Shown here: one piece after another, positions 33,413-42,373 of the stretch
Layout: every line of letters starts with the position of its first letter
Position numbering within the stretch: the first letter of the stretch is position 1
NCBI GenBank assembly: GCA_015654695.1
Contig: JAATGJ010000187.1
Coordinates: 1-53,023, forward strand
Source of the DNA: Chitinophagales bacterium
GTDB taxonomy: Bacteria; Bacteroidota; Bacteroidia; Chitinophagales; Chitinophagaceae
DNA: 53,023 bases
Direction: 5' to 3'
Program-made: the position numbers and the translations under genes
Notes under the pieces: model-generated
Told to the model about the DNA's origin: nothing
Seen by the model: only the letters and a program-made list of their open reading frames with translations
Databases searched by the model: none

Positions 33413-33961
33413 ATGAAATGGCAAATCCTTTCCTCCGAATATCTCTTCTCCGATCTGTGGTTCAAAGTAAGAAAAGACGTTTGTAAAACGCCGCAGGGAA
33501 AGATCGTTGATCCCTATTATGTGTATGAGTTTACTGAATGGGTGGCGGCGGTTCCGGTAACAGAAGACGGAAAGATCGTAATGATAAAGCAATACAGGCA
33601 TGGATTGGGTGAGACTTGTATTGAATTTCCCGGAGGTTGTGTGGATGATACGGATGCAAATTTTGAAGAAGCTGTTAAAAGAGAGTTGGTGGAAGAAACC
33701 GGCTATACATTTTCTTCTTATAAATACCTCGGTAAAATATCTCCTAATCCTTCTACCAATAATAATCTCATGCACATGTTCCTGGCAACAGGTGGTAAAA
33801 AAACATCCGGGCAATCATTGGATCATAATGAAGAAATAGAGATCGAATTATTTACTGTTGAAGAAGTAAAGCAACTGATCAGGGAAAATAAGGTAGTGCA
33901 GTCCATGCACGTTACCTGTTTTTTATATGCGATGGAGCAAATGGGGGAGTTGAAATATTAA
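33413..33961 (+). CDS. NUDIX hydrolase, ADP-ribose pyrophosphatase-like
   Basis: A 182-residue Nudix enzyme. The catalytic half of the box, RELVEETGY, is exact and follows GGCVDDTDANFEEAVK, so the box is one residue longer than the canonical spacing and lacks the first conserved Glu. The flanking strands (VVFV/IVMIKQYRHGLGETCIEFP) resemble ADP-sugar pyrophosphatases, which cleave ADP-ribose to AMP and ribose-5-phosphate. Its last four bases overlap folC on the other strand. Confidence 0.86.
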   Translation: MKWQILSSEYLFSDLWFKVRKDVCKTPQGKIVDPYYVYEFTEWVAAVPVTEDGKIVMIKQYRHGLGETCIEFPGGCVDDTDANFEEAVKRELVEETGYTFSSYKYLGKISPNPSTNNNLMHMFLATGGKKTSGQSLDHNEEIEIELFTVEEVKQLIRENKVVQSMHVTCFLYAMEQMGELKY

Positions 33962-35247
33962 AAAAGAACTTCGCCAACAAGGAACACACTTCCGCAAACA
34001 ACAATAAGGTCGTTCTTCGCAGCTTTTGTTTTTGCATCCGATATTGCGGTATTCACATCTTTATAATTTTTTCCTTTCAGGTGATGTTTTGCCGCCATTT
34101 CCCGTAAGCTTTCAGCGTCCAGTGCGCGGGGGATATTGGCCTGTGTAAAATAATAGTGGGCAGTATCCGGCAGCAAGGCCAGTATCTTTTCAATTTCTTT
34201 ATCCTTTACAAAACCGGGGATGATGTGCAGTTCGTGGTGATCGGTCAGTTCTATTTGTTCAATCAGTTGTTTTATGCCATCTTCATTATGCGCCACATCC
34301 AGTACAATAGTGGGGAATTGATGGATGATATCCCATCGCCCGTGCAACCCGGTTAGTTTTTTTACCTGCTTCAGCGCTTTATGAATAGTTGCATCGTCAA
34401 GATTCCATCCCGCAGCTTTTAATTGAAAACAGCATTCTAAAACTGTCAGCAGGTTTTTTTTCTGGTAAATGCCCGGAAGATCAAGATGATAAATTTTATG
34501 ATCCGTTGTATGGTCTTCCGCTACTTCCACTATCAATTCATGCTTTTCCCATTTCCAGTCAACCGCCTGTCTTTTTTTTGACGCAATAGCAAGCGGGGCA
34601 TTTTTTTCTTTTGCTGTTTTTTCAAAAAGGGGTGCTGTTGCAGTTAATACTTCTCCGATCACAACCGGGACACCCTGTTTAATGATACCGGCTTTTTCAA
34701 AAGCGATTTTTTCCAGGCTATCACCCAGCAGGTTCATGTGATCCATGCCGATATTGGTAATGACGGATAATCCAGGGGTAATGATATTGGTACTATCCAA
34801 TCTTCCACCGAGTCCTGTTTCAATAATGGCGATATCCACTTTTTCTTTTTCAAAATAATCAAAAGCCATGGCTACCGTGATCTCAAAAAAGCTGGGTTCT
34901 AATTCTATGATCAGTGGTTTTATCTTTTCGGTAAAATCAATAACAAAGTTTTCGCTGATCATTTCTCCATCCACTTTTATCCGTTCCCTGAAATCTTTTA
35001 AATGCGGGGAAGTATATAAACCTGTTTTATATCCTGCTGTTTGAAAAATAGCCGCCAGCATATGGCTGACAGAACCTTTGCCATTGGTGCCCGCCACATG
35101 TATTGATTTGAATTTATTATGCGGGTTATCCAGGAATTCACAAAGCCTGGTAGTATTATCCAGGTCTTCTTTGTAGGCAGCAGCACCAATGCGGCTGTAC
35201 AGTGGGAGTTTGGTAAAAAGATAGTTTAATGTCTGTTGATAGTTCAT
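33958..35247 (-). CDS. folC: Folylpolyglutamate synthase / dihydrofolate synthase
   Basis: A 429-residue Mur-ligase-family enzyme that adds glutamate to folates and, in most bacteria, to dihydropteroate. The P-loop GTNGKGS is at 53-59, the substrate segment TSPHLKDFRERIKVDGE at 79-95, and the family motif ETGLGGRLDSTN near 142-153. The C-terminal HGRWDIIH and DVAHNEDGIKQL segments complete it. In related genomes I expect tonB/exbD genes next to folC; here the gene upstream on this strand is the broken tonB-like frame. Confidence 0.94.
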   Translation of the reverse strand: MNYQQTLNYLFTKLPLYSRIGAAAYKEDLDNTTRLCEFLDNPHNKFKSIHVAGTNGKGSVSHMLAAIFQTAGYKTGLYTSPHLKDFRERIKVDGEMISENFVIDFTEKIKPLIIELEPSFFEITVAMAFDYFEKEKVDIAIIETGLGGRLDSTNIITPGLSVITNIGMDHMNLLGDSLEKIAFEKAGIIKQGVPVVIGEVLTATAPLFEKTAKEKNAPLAIASKKRQAVDWKWEKHELIVEVAEDHTTDHKIYHLDLPGIYQKKNLLTVLECCFQLKAAGWNLDDATIHKALKQVKKLTGLHGRWDIIHQFPTIVLDVAHNEDGIKQLIEQIELTDHHELHIIPGFVKDKEIEKILALLPDTAHYYFTQANIPRALDAESLREMAAKHHLKGKNYKDVNTAISDAKTKAAKNDLIVVCGSVFLVGEVLF

Positions 35248-35286
35248 GTTCTTGTAATTGCCTGTCTTTTTTAAAGACGATCATTT

Positions 35287-35354
35287 TGCCGGTAAGTCGG
35301 GAAGGCGGTAACAAAACATAAGTAAAGACTTACCGTCTCACCGTCTTCCCGGCT
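35287..35354. repeat. GGTAAGTC inverted-repeat element upstream of folC
   Basis: CGGTAAGTC at 35290-35298 and GACTTACCG at 35327-35335 form a perfect 9-base inverted repeat. The flanks GTCGGGAAGGCGGTAA and CACCGTCTTCCCGGC are also mirrored imperfectly. No ORF. Confidence 0.5.
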
Positions 35355-35404
35355 ATCTTAATTGGGATAACTCTCTTTTCAAAAGTAGCTGAATTCACCA
35401 AAAC

Positions 35405-35440
35405 AAAAATGCCACTCCTTTTGAGAATGGCATTTTAACT
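35405..35440 (-). terminator. Terminator after the tonB-like frame
   Basis: Minus-strand stem TAAAATGCCA / TGGCATTTT with inner CTC/GAG pairs and a T-run (TTTTTGTTTTG). It lies about 15-50 bases past the stop at 35454. The stem includes CTCC/GAG pairing with a two-base bulge. Confidence 0.8.
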
Positions 35441-35453
35441 GTCAACATATATA

Positions 35454-36326
35454 TTAGCCGCCCATAATAAAATTAAATTCATACACAACGACAGATTCTT
35501 CACCTGCTTTATTGAACCGGTTTCTTCTCAACCATTCACGAATGATCTCGATGGCCTGGCCGCTGGTAGTAGTAGAACCCCGCGTTGTCCGCACAAATTT
35601 GCCAATGCCATCAGGAGATACACTTATCTCAGCAAATACTTTTCCTTTAAGATTTTCACCCGCATCCATATTCTTTGGATTGATCACTACCCGGTTGCCG
35701 CTTATCTTTCTCGGTCCATTACCCGTTCCATTGCCTGTGCCGTTACCTCCACCATTGCCGCCGCCGGTTCCTCCACCGCTGCCATTTCCATTACCCACGC
35801 CATTACCATTGCCCGTACCACCGCTTCTGTCATAATTTTCCGCGGCACCACCACCTTTTCCTGTACCTCCTGTAGTTTTTCCTAATTGTGCACCCTGTTT
35901 CAATTTAGGAGCAGGTGCTTCCACGATCTTTGGGGTTGTCTTTACGGGAGAAGTATTTTCAACTACTTATTCAGCGATCGTTTTAGGATTAGTGGGTTTA
36001 ACAACAGCAGGGCTTTACTTTTCATCATCATCCATTTGAATATCTTTTGAATCTTCATTGACACCCTGCGGAGGAGAATAGGGCGCTGCACCAGCCGGAC
36101 CTGAAGCCTGAACAGGATTGCCACCGCCTCCGCCGCCACCTGCCACCACAGTTGGTGGTTCGTCAGGTAAATTCAATTCTACTTCTATAGCAGGGGATTC
36201 AATAGTTTTTTCAAAAACCGGCAGTTGCCATTTCAATAAAAACATCAATAAGATCATCAGGCCGGCGAAACCGGCAGTGATCATAGCGGCCTGGGAATTT
36301 TTCCTCTGTTCAAGGGCTACAGACAT
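35454..36326 (-). pseudogene. TonB-like protein gene with two in-frame stop codons
   Basis: One continuous frame of 290 codons interrupted by two TAA codons, at 36015-36017 (codon 104) and 35967-35969 (codon 120). No frameshift is involved. The N-terminal part has a membrane span (about 19-35) and a proline/glycine stretch. Between the stops lies S-P-A-V-V-K-P-T-N-P-K-T-I-A-E, then VVENTSPVKTTPKIVEAPAPK. A Gly/Asn-rich tract (GNGVGNGNGSGGGTGG type) and a TonB/TolA-like C-terminal domain (VFAEISVSPDGIGKFV, REWLRRNRFN) follow. Each TAA is one base from AAA, CAA or GAA. A TAnnTTTG box at 36346-36353 supports starting at 36326. No exbB/exbD is adjacent. It may be a recent pseudogene, an error, or read-through. 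Confidence 0.85.
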
Positions 36327-36344
36327 AGTGTAATGATTATTCAT

Positions 36345-36632
36345 ACAAATTTACAGTTTGATTATCCGCGGTGAAAGCCTTTGTTGTTCACACCTGTTAT
36401 TAACGATATAAATGACCTGCAACTTGTATGAGAGGCGGTTTATTATATGTTAAGATTTTTATAAAGCAACAGGTTGTGCAATATTTTCAACAAATTATAT
36501 GAATATGATCGCTGATCTTTTTACAGGGATTAATCCATGGCTTTTTTTATTTTTTGTTTTCCACAGTTTTCAATTTTGGTGACGTTTTTGTTTTTCATGA
36601 ACAAACCTATTTTTTCATTTAAAAGTATAGCC
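36345..36632. other. Spacer between the tonB-like gene and the CHRD gene
   Basis: About 290 bases between divergent genes. Apart from the minus-strand -7 box at its left end I see only AT-rich sequence, and no exbB or exbD remnant in any frame. Confidence 0.5.
36346..36353 (-). promoter_or_regulatory. -7 box (TAAATTTG) of the tonB-like gene
   Basis: Exact TAnnTTTG on the minus strand with TTTC 19 bases before it. It ends one base before the ATG at 36344, so the next in-frame ATG (36326) is the better start, with a leader of about 12-15 bases. Confidence 0.55.
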
Positions 36633-37112
36633 ATGAAAATCAAATTGTTTTTAAAAGGAATGTTTATTGCTTTATTTGTCGCCGGTTCATTATTCTTTGT
36701 ATCATGCGAAAAAGATGATGATAGTACTGATAATGACGCTACATACAGCCTATCTGGTGATGCATCCGGAGCGCAGGAAGTTCCTGCCGTATCCACATCA
36801 GCCACAGGTACACTTACAGGGACGTATGATGCACGTACTAACCAATTGCAATACATTATCAATTGGACGGGTTTGTCCGGGGATGTTTCTGTAGCGCATT
36901 TTCACGGCCCTGCTTCAGCAGGGGAAAGCGCTCCGCCTCTTATTGATCTTACAGTCACTACAAATGGTGTGAATGGAAACATAACAGGATCTGTTACACT
37001 TCCTGATTCTACGGAAACACATCTTCTGAATGGGAAACTGTATTACAATCTTCATAGCGTATTAAACCCGGATGGTGAAATCCGGGGACAAGTGACCACA
37101 ATTTTACAATAG
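36633..37112 (+). CDS. CHRD-domain lipoprotein
   Basis: A 160-residue lipoprotein started at the ATG at 36633, which gives a signal (KIKLFLKGMFIALFVAGSLF) and lipobox VSC at about residue 25 followed by EKDDDS, a typical acidic surface-export stretch. An earlier in-frame ATG at 36537 would precede the signal and is rejected. Residues about 40-158 form one CHRD domain (SGAQEVPAVSTSATG, VAHFHGPASAG, NPDGEIRGQV). CHRD domains occur in chordin and in bacterial surface proteins; the bacterial function is unknown. A strong terminator follows 24 bases after the stop. Confidence 0.88.
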   Translation: MKIKLFLKGMFIALFVAGSLFFVSCEKDDDSTDNDATYSLSGDASGAQEVPAVSTSATGTLTGTYDARTNQLQYIINWTGLSGDVSVAHFHGPASAGESAPPLIDLTVTTNGVNGNITGSVTLPDSTETHLLNGKLYYNLHSVLNPDGEIRGQVTTILQ

Positions 37113-37135
37113 AAGTTGAATTTATTACCCATTTA

Positions 37136-37169
37136 ATCAGCAGGCTTCAACAAGCCTGCTGATTTTTTT
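37136..37169 (+). terminator. Strong intrinsic terminator after the CHRD gene
   Basis: Perfect 12-base stem AATCAGCAGGCTT-style arm (37136-37147) paired with 37152-37163 around a CAAC loop, then seven T. Textbook rho-independent form on the plus strand. Confidence 0.92.
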
Positions 37170-37228
37170 AGTACTCTCTATTCTGTTTTTAAACAGATAT
37201 TGAAAAATAAATTGGTTGCAATATGTCT

Positions 37229-38137
37229 TTACCGTGACAAACGAATATTCGCCAATAATATCCCTGCGAAAACTATTGTCATGCTAACGATATGTACCCG
37301 GGTAAACTGTTCATGTAAAAAAATAACTGAGCCGATAGTACCGAAGATGGGAATAAGATTTCCAAACAAAATAGTTCTGGCTGCTCCAAGTTTACTGATC
37401 GCAATATTCCATATCCAGAAACAAATAACGGAAGCGCCGATGCCAAGATAAATAATGGCCAGGAAAAGATCGGTATTCCATATAACTGCGGGTGTTCTGT
37501 TTGCTTCCCAGAAATAAAAAGGCAGTAACAGAAGAGTGCCTATAGAAAAAATGACAAATAGGAAATTGATGGGTGAGACAGAAGCAGGTTTTTTCTTAAC
37601 AAGGGTATTATAAATGGCAAAACAAAACGCTGCTGTCAATGACCAGAGATCACCAGCCGAAAATTTTAATGTCAGCAGGGTTTGAAAATTTCCTTTTGAT
37701 AAAAGAAATAAAACACCCGTGATACAAAATATAAGCCCGGTGAGTTTCATCCATCCTATTTGCTCCTTCAAAAAGATCCGGGCCAATATGGTTGCAATAA
37801 TAGGAGAGGTGGTCGTTCCGATCAATGTAAGGTTGATAGCTGAGGTATAATGAGCGCCGATATAAACAAACGTATTGAACAAGGCAACACCTGTTAATGA
37901 AGCCCAGAATAAATAATGCCATGATCGTTTAACGCCCGGCCATTCTGCTTTGAATCGGTTAATGGCAAATGGGAGAATGACAATAGATGCCAGTAGCCAA
38001 CGATAAAATGCTAATGAAACGGGCGGAATATCTTTTATTACGCCTCTTGCTATAATGAAATTACCCGCCCAGATGAAAGCCGCCAGCACAGCAAGGCTGA
38101 TACCGGTATAAATGTGTTTTTGCGAAGTTGACATCAA
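37229..38137 (-). CDS. EamA/DMT family transporter
   Basis: A 302-residue membrane protein with about ten spans arranged as two EamA repeats. The first opens with ISLAVLAAFIWAGNFIIARGV and ends in a VLFLLSKG loop; the second begins DLWSLTAAFCFAIYNTLVKK and has the GASVICFWIWNIAISKLGA and NLIPIFGTIGSVIFLHEQF segments typical of drug/metabolite exporters. The substrate is unknown; amino acids, nucleosides or drugs are possible in the family. It stands alone on its strand between the CHRD terminator and the radical SAM gene. Confidence 0.92.
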   Translation of the reverse strand: MMSTSQKHIYTGISLAVLAAFIWAGNFIIARGVIKDIPPVSLAFYRWLLASIVILPFAINRFKAEWPGVKRSWHYLFWASLTGVALFNTFVYIGAHYTSAINLTLIGTTTSPIIATILARIFLKEQIGWMKLTGLIFCITGVLFLLSKGNFQTLLTLKFSAGDLWSLTAAFCFAIYNTLVKKKPASVSPINFLFVIFSIGTLLLLPFYFWEANRTPAVIWNTDLFLAIIYLGIGASVICFWIWNIAISKLGAARTILFGNLIPIFGTIGSVIFLHEQFTRVHIVSMTIVFAGILLANIRLSR

Positions 38138-38201
38138 TGAAAAGAAAGCGAAGATATAGTTTAGTAAACGCTTTCCTATTTCCCTTTAGCAGGCTGTGGT
38201 T

Positions 38202-39503
38202 TTAATGTGCAAAATCCATTTCAAACTTTCCTTTGATCCTCTCAATCGGGGGATTGAAATAGCCATATTTCAAATCAGGAAATTCTTCATGTATCAGTTC
38301 CTGCAATTGTTTTACACCCATGCATTCGCCGGTATCCGTCACACCGATCTTGCCAAGATACCAGTCAGGATCAATATTGAAATTGCGCCATTGTATCATC
38401 TTCAGCCCGGTTTCCCTGATCAGTTTTCTCAGCGCTTCATATTCCGCCACACTATCCGTCATTCCCGGAAAAACAAAATAATTGATAGATGTCCATCCGC
38501 CAAATGAATTCACCACTTTCAGACTTTCAACTATATCTTCAAACTGGTAATTGTTCGGACGGTAATAAGGCATGTAAATTTCGCTGCGTGCAGAATTAGT
38601 GCTGACACGGATAGAATCCAGTCCCGCTTCACATAATGCTTTCACTGCATCAGGCTTTGAGCCGTTGGTATTGATATTGATGCTTCCTTTCTTTGTATGC
38701 TTTCTTATTTCAATGATCGCTTCGCGTATCGTTTCCCACATCAGTAATGGTTCACCTTCGCAGCCCTGGCCAAAACTGATAATAGGATAGGGGGCCGTTT
38801 CCAAATGCGGCACAGTAAACTCTACTATCTCTTCAGCGGTGGGTTTAAATGTTAACCTGTCCTGCGTGGAGACTATCGTTTCTTCATCAGGTTGCAGGGA
38901 AATACAACCTACACAATTCGCATTACACGCAGGTGATACGGGTACAGGGCATTCCCACCTGCCTAATGAAAAGTTTCTTGCAGCCGGGCAATGATAGGTC
39001 AATGCACAGTTGTTGCTGAGATGTTCTACCAACCGGTTATACGGGTAATGTTTCAGTAATTCTTTTACACCTGATTTTACTTTTTCCTGGTCATACCCTG
39101 TAGCATCCTGCCGTATATCGGGTTCTACTCTTGTTGCGGGCACATAGAATTTTTTATTATACCAGCCTGCCGCAGTATAACAAAACAATGGCAGGGTAGG
39201 AGCACCCGGTTGTGATTCATACGCCGCGAGATAAAAACCAGTATGCGCCGGGGGAATAAAAGCAGCCACAGCCCATCCCTTTTCACACAAGCGCATTTCA
39301 CCCGTCCTTACATCAATGCCAATTCCTTTTCTTCCCGGCAGTTCATATAAAGAACCACCACCGGGTAATTCTATCCATTCATCATGGGGAACAGTGACAG
39401 CATCCCAGCCGCTTCTGCCGGTGACATATAAGGAAGTGTCTTCAAAAATATTTCCCTTGCCGTCTGAGTAAAGTATATATGGAGATTGTTGTATGATGTT
39501 CAG
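38202..39503 (-). CDS. Radical SAM protein with no canonical start at its conserved N-terminus
   Basis: A radical SAM enzyme with the cluster motif CNANCVGC (Cys124, 128 and 131 counting from the ATG at 39296) and further cysteines before it. The reading frame stays open and protein-like for 77 codons upstream of that ATG: after a CTG at 39501-39503 it encodes L-N-I-I-Q-Q-S-P-Y-I-L-Y-S-D-G, then WDAVTVPHDEWIELPGGGSL and GIGIDVRTGE. No ATG, GTG or TTG occurs there before the in-frame TAA at 39528-39530. I place the start at the CTG, with low certainty; 39296 is the first ATG. The reaction is unknown. The preceding gene's stop lies 31 bases upstream. Confidence 0.7.
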   Translation of the reverse strand: MNIIQQSPYILYSDGKGNIFEDTSLYVTGRSGWDAVTVPHDEWIELPGGGSLYELPGRKGIGIDVRTGEMRLCEKGWAVAAFIPPAHTGFYLAAYESQPGAPTLPLFCYTAAGWYNKKFYVPATRVEPDIRQDATGYDQEKVKSGVKELLKHYPYNRLVEHLSNNCALTYHCPAARNFSLGRWECPVPVSPACNANCVGCISLQPDEETIVSTQDRLTFKPTAEEIVEFTVPHLETAPYPIISFGQGCEGEPLLMWETIREAIIEIRKHTKKGSININTNGSKPDAVKALCEAGLDSIRVSTNSARSEIYMPYYRPNNYQFEDIVESLKVVNSFGGWTSINYFVFPGMTDSVAEYEALRKLIRETGLKMIQWRNFNIDPDWYLGKIGVTDTGECMGVKQLQELIHEEFPDLKYGYFNPPIERIKGKFEMDFAH

Positions 39504-39534
39504 GAGTTGAAGTAGTAAAGGTCGTGATTATTTA

Positions 39535-40077
39535 TTACACAGACTGTATGTGTGTAGTACAAAACTCATTGAATTCAGGTTCATATACCACTGACAGGCT
39601 TTCGCCCTGTAACAGCCTGTTATTTTTAAGATCAATGGTAAGCAGCCCGTCTTTTAAGATCACATTATTCAGTTCCTGCCATTCAATATTCCTTTTGGGA
39701 AATGAAGGATAAAGGATACCGTCTTCTGATACCAGCACCATCAGCGTTCGCCTGCTGATATCCTGGAAAAGAAAAAGAACAAGCGTAATGCCCGCAACCC
39801 AGTAGAATTGCATAATGATCCAGGCTACGACGGCCAGGGAATAAGAAAGACTTATCATATCGTTTTCAATGGCTTCCCTTTCACTTATCCTTTTGAAAAT
39901 ATAAAAGCATAATAACAGGCCGGCAGCGAAGTAAGGGAGGTTATCTATGACAGCTCTTTTTGTAAGACCCACATAGATAAATGCGAAAAAATTCAGGGCA
40001 ATGATCAGCCAGCTTATTACAGTATAAGTTTTCAGCCTTTCATTTTTCAGCACCAGGACAAACTTTGGAGTATCCAT
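39535..40077 (-). CDS. Hypothetical membrane protein with a PH-like C-terminus
   Basis: A 180-residue protein with four predicted membrane spans (about 18-36, 47-61, 78-95 and 96-108) and a soluble C-terminal part (SEDGILYPSFPKRNIEWQEL, then VILKDGLLTIDLKNNRLLQ) reminiscent of bacterial PH-like domains. I cannot name a family with confidence. Its ATG directly follows the stop of the agmatinase-fold gene (TAG then ATG), so the two are co-transcribed and probably coupled. Confidence 0.75.
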   Translation of the reverse strand: MDTPKFVLVLKNERLKTYTVISWLIIALNFFAFIYVGLTKRAVIDNLPYFAAGLLLCFYIFKRISEREAIENDMISLSYSLAVVAWIIMQFYWVAGITLVLFLFQDISRRTLMVLVSEDGILYPSFPKRNIEWQELNNVILKDGLLTIDLKNNRLLQGESLSVVYEPEFNEFCTTHIQSV

Positions 40078-41121
40078 CTAACTATTACTTGCTACTAAAA
40101 GATTACACAGTTTGAATAACACCCTTGCCCCCACATTTGAGTTCCAGTCAGTATCACTTACACCTACTTCACACAGATCAAACCCAATGATCTTTCTGCC
40201 GCTTTCCATCACTTTACGAAACAGGTAATACACTTCTTCCGTTTCAAAACCACCCGGCACAGGTGTGCCTGTATGTGGGCAAAGTTTACGGTCAAGCCCG
40301 TCAATATCAAAACTGATATATACCTTATCGGGCAGGTGGCTCACCATTTCATCCACTATATTCTTCCAGGTATCGCCCTCATACTGGCGGTGCTTTATCG
40401 CTTTGTCGTAATAAGTTACCACCCTTCCCTCACTGTTCTTCACATATTCAGTTTCACTCAGGCTGAAATCCCGTGGCCCTACCTGAACCAGTTTCTTTAG
40501 CTCCGGCACTTCATTCAGCGCATTGTACATGATACTCGCATGAGAATAGTTGAAAGTTTCATACGCATCACGCAGGTCGCAGTGTGCATCTATCTGCAAA
40601 ATGCCAAAGTCGCCAAATTTTTCGGCAATGGCTTTATAAAAACCCAGTGGCACACTATGGTCGCCGCCGAGCAATCCTACTAATTTATTTTTATCCAGCA
40701 GGGCCTTTGTCTGTTCATATACCCATGTATTCAGGTAAAGGCTGCCGCCATTTACATCTTTAATCGTTTTCGACATGAACTGGTTGGCCGACACATCATC
40801 GCCTTTCGATATATAATCAATATACAGTTCCGCTTCTTTGCGGAGGTAGTCGCTTTTCATCAGGATCTTGCGGTCCGTCGGGCGCATATAAAAACCCTGT
40901 TTCCATCCATCCGGCACATCCATATCGCAGATATCTACCTGCAGGCTCGCCTTCAAGATAGCTTCCGGGGCGCGGGCTGTGCCGCTGCCATAGCTTACTG
41001 TCACCTCCCAGGGTATGGGCACTATCACCAGCCGGGCATCTTCTTCTGTAGTGGGCAACCCGAAAATATTGTTATTGGGATTACTAACGCTGTCCGGGTC
41101 GTAATTGGAAAGATCAAACAT
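40078..41121 (-). CDS. Arginase-fold ureohydrolase, probable agmatinase
   Basis: A 347-residue binuclear manganese ureohydrolase. The metal ligands are all visible: His155 (LGGDHS), Asp178, His180 and Asp182 (IDAHCD), and Asp272 and Asp274 (SFDIDGLD). The N-terminal extension and the loop at about 66-120 are longer than in short agmatinases. Agmatinase, arginase and formimidoylglutamase share this fold. aguA and aguB 2-5 kb away make agmatine a plausible substrate, though an agmatinase would duplicate that route. A near -7 box (TAAATTGC, minus strand) lies about 30 bases before the start. Confidence 0.8.
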   Translation of the reverse strand: MFDLSNYDPDSVSNPNNNIFGLPTTEEDARLVIVPIPWEVTVSYGSGTARAPEAILKASLQVDICDMDVPDGWKQGFYMRPTDRKILMKSDYLRKEAELYIDYISKGDDVSANQFMSKTIKDVNGGSLYLNTWVYEQTKALLDKNKLVGLLGGDHSVPLGFYKAIAEKFGDFGILQIDAHCDLRDAYETFNYSHASIMYNALNEVPELKKLVQVGPRDFSLSETEYVKNSEGRVVTYYDKAIKHRQYEGDTWKNIVDEMVSHLPDKVYISFDIDGLDRKLCPHTGTPVPGGFETEEVYYLFRKVMESGRKIIGFDLCEVGVSDTDWNSNVGARVLFKLCNLLVASNS

Positions 41122-41443
41122 TATATAGAAAATTGAAAAACGGTCTGCAATTTACACGCCTTTGAGGTAGCAGCAAAATCGGGATAAGAAGTGAGGTTTT
41201 TGGCCGGGCTGCGGTGCTACTATCAGCTTCGTTGTCGCACTCTTCGGGGTTCTGTTCGCTGTTCAGATTCAGCATAATGCCACAAGGCAAAAGAAGAAAA
41301 CTCGAATCTATAAATCTCGTAGAATTAAAGGTATAGCGCTACTTATTGCTTGTTCTCCATACTTTATTAATTTGTCCATTGTAAAAAGATTTCAGGAATA
41401 TAAAGCCCGTAGTGTGTTTTGTTTCTTCCCTGGTGCAGGTAAA
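41122..41443. other. Gene-free spacer with a CTTCGGGG hairpin-like segment
   Basis: 322 bases between two minus-strand genes. It contains GCACTCTTCGGGGTTCTGTT at 41238-41257, related to the hairpins at 42142 and 42194, but otherwise nothing I can support. A remnant of coding sequence cannot be excluded. Confidence 0.45.
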
Positions 41444-42067
41444 TTAGTTTTTCTCCCGCCCAATCTCCCGCATCACTTTTTTATAGTTAACGGAGTCATT
41501 ATCGTCATGCGTGGCATTAAATGATTTATTGAGGTCTGTTAATTTATTCTTTTTATCTATTCTATAAAATGAGTAATAGTCTGTTCCCGACATAGCAAAG
41601 CTGGTAATTATATTATTTGTTGTACCTGGCTCCGGGTTCCGGATTTCTTCAAATCCTTTTACAAGTGTCACTTTTTTCAGTTTATAGTTAAGCAAGTAGA
41701 GATAGTACATCTCGTTACTTCTTACGTCGGATGAATGGTAGATCAATACATCTTTTATGCCGTCATTATTGAAATCCTTTAGTTGTATAGATGGCCGTGT
41801 GCAGAATAAAGAGTCAAGAAGTAAAAGGGCGGTCTTCCCATCTACATTTTTAGTAAGAGTGAGGATAGCATTATTGTTGTCTTCGTCATGTTCTTCTTTG
41901 TTGAAAATATGAAGTGTAAGCCTGTAGTTTGAAGATCCAAAAAGCGAAATAGTAGTGTCATTATTTGTGGTATGCGGATTTGATGGTCCCCCGGTATCAT
42001 TCCTGTAAGAAGCAAGCATACAGAATAGCGGAACTATACTTAAAAGCTTAAACGTTGGATAAGGCAT
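41444..42067 (-). CDS. Hypothetical exported protein
   Basis: A 207-residue protein from the ATG at 42067 (213 from an in-frame ATG at 42085). A hydrophobic N-terminus (FKLLSIVPLFCMLAS) suggests export, perhaps as a lipoprotein, though no clean lipobox is visible. Near residue 100 a calcium-loop-like DFNNDGIKDVLIY occurs, as in FG-GAP/VCBS-type and XAC2610-like proteins. Many T/N-rich loops surround it. I do not recognise a named family. No operon partner: it is flanked by gene-free spacers on both sides. Confidence 0.6.
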   Translation of the reverse strand: MPYPTFKLLSIVPLFCMLASYRNDTGGPSNPHTTNNDTTISLFGSSNYRLTLHIFNKEEHDEDNNNAILTLTKNVDGKTALLLLDSLFCTRPSIQLKDFNNDGIKDVLIYHSSDVRSNEMYYLYLLNYKLKKVTLVKGFEEIRNPEPGTTNNIITSFAMSGTDYYSFYRIDKKNKLTDLNKSFNATHDDNDSVNYKKVMREIGREKN

Positions 42068-42141
42068 AACCTCTTTTATAAACAATCCGAAGTTACTAAA
42101 TTCCTTTTCGTTCCTGCCAGTCTTCGTATATTTCTAATGCC

Positions 42142-42211
42142 ACCCCTTCGGGGTTTTCGCCTTCGCCGATTGTTATATTTCTATATTAATATCACCTCTT
42201 CGAGGTTTTTT
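42142..42211 (+). repeat. Pair of TTC-loop hairpins with compensatory stems
   Basis: ACCCC-TTC-GGGGT at 42142-42154 and ACCTC-TTC-GAGGT at 42194-42206, each followed by a T-run, 40 bases apart. The stems differ by a C-to-T and matching G-to-A change, so pairing is preserved. No plus-strand gene precedes them. Confidence 0.5.
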
Positions 42212-42373
42212 AATCCTCCTTTGCAGGACGTTATGGTATAGTAAGATATCTGCGATTTAAGGTTTTTTCGCCATGCAATTGGCTTATCAGTATCAATCCC
42301 GGCGCAGGACATTGTACATTGACCACCGGAATCGCCGCTAATAAGACATCTTGCCCCAACCAGCTAAATTTTG

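Noticed and set aside
35512-35835. Proline-rich plus-strand ORF opposite the tonB-like gene
   Set aside because: It is the antisense reading of the Gly/Asn-rich tract; the minus frame has the domain, promoter and terminator.
42142-42211. Rho-independent terminators
   Set aside because: Hairpin plus T-run form is right for the plus strand, but no plus-strand gene lies upstream within 4 kb.
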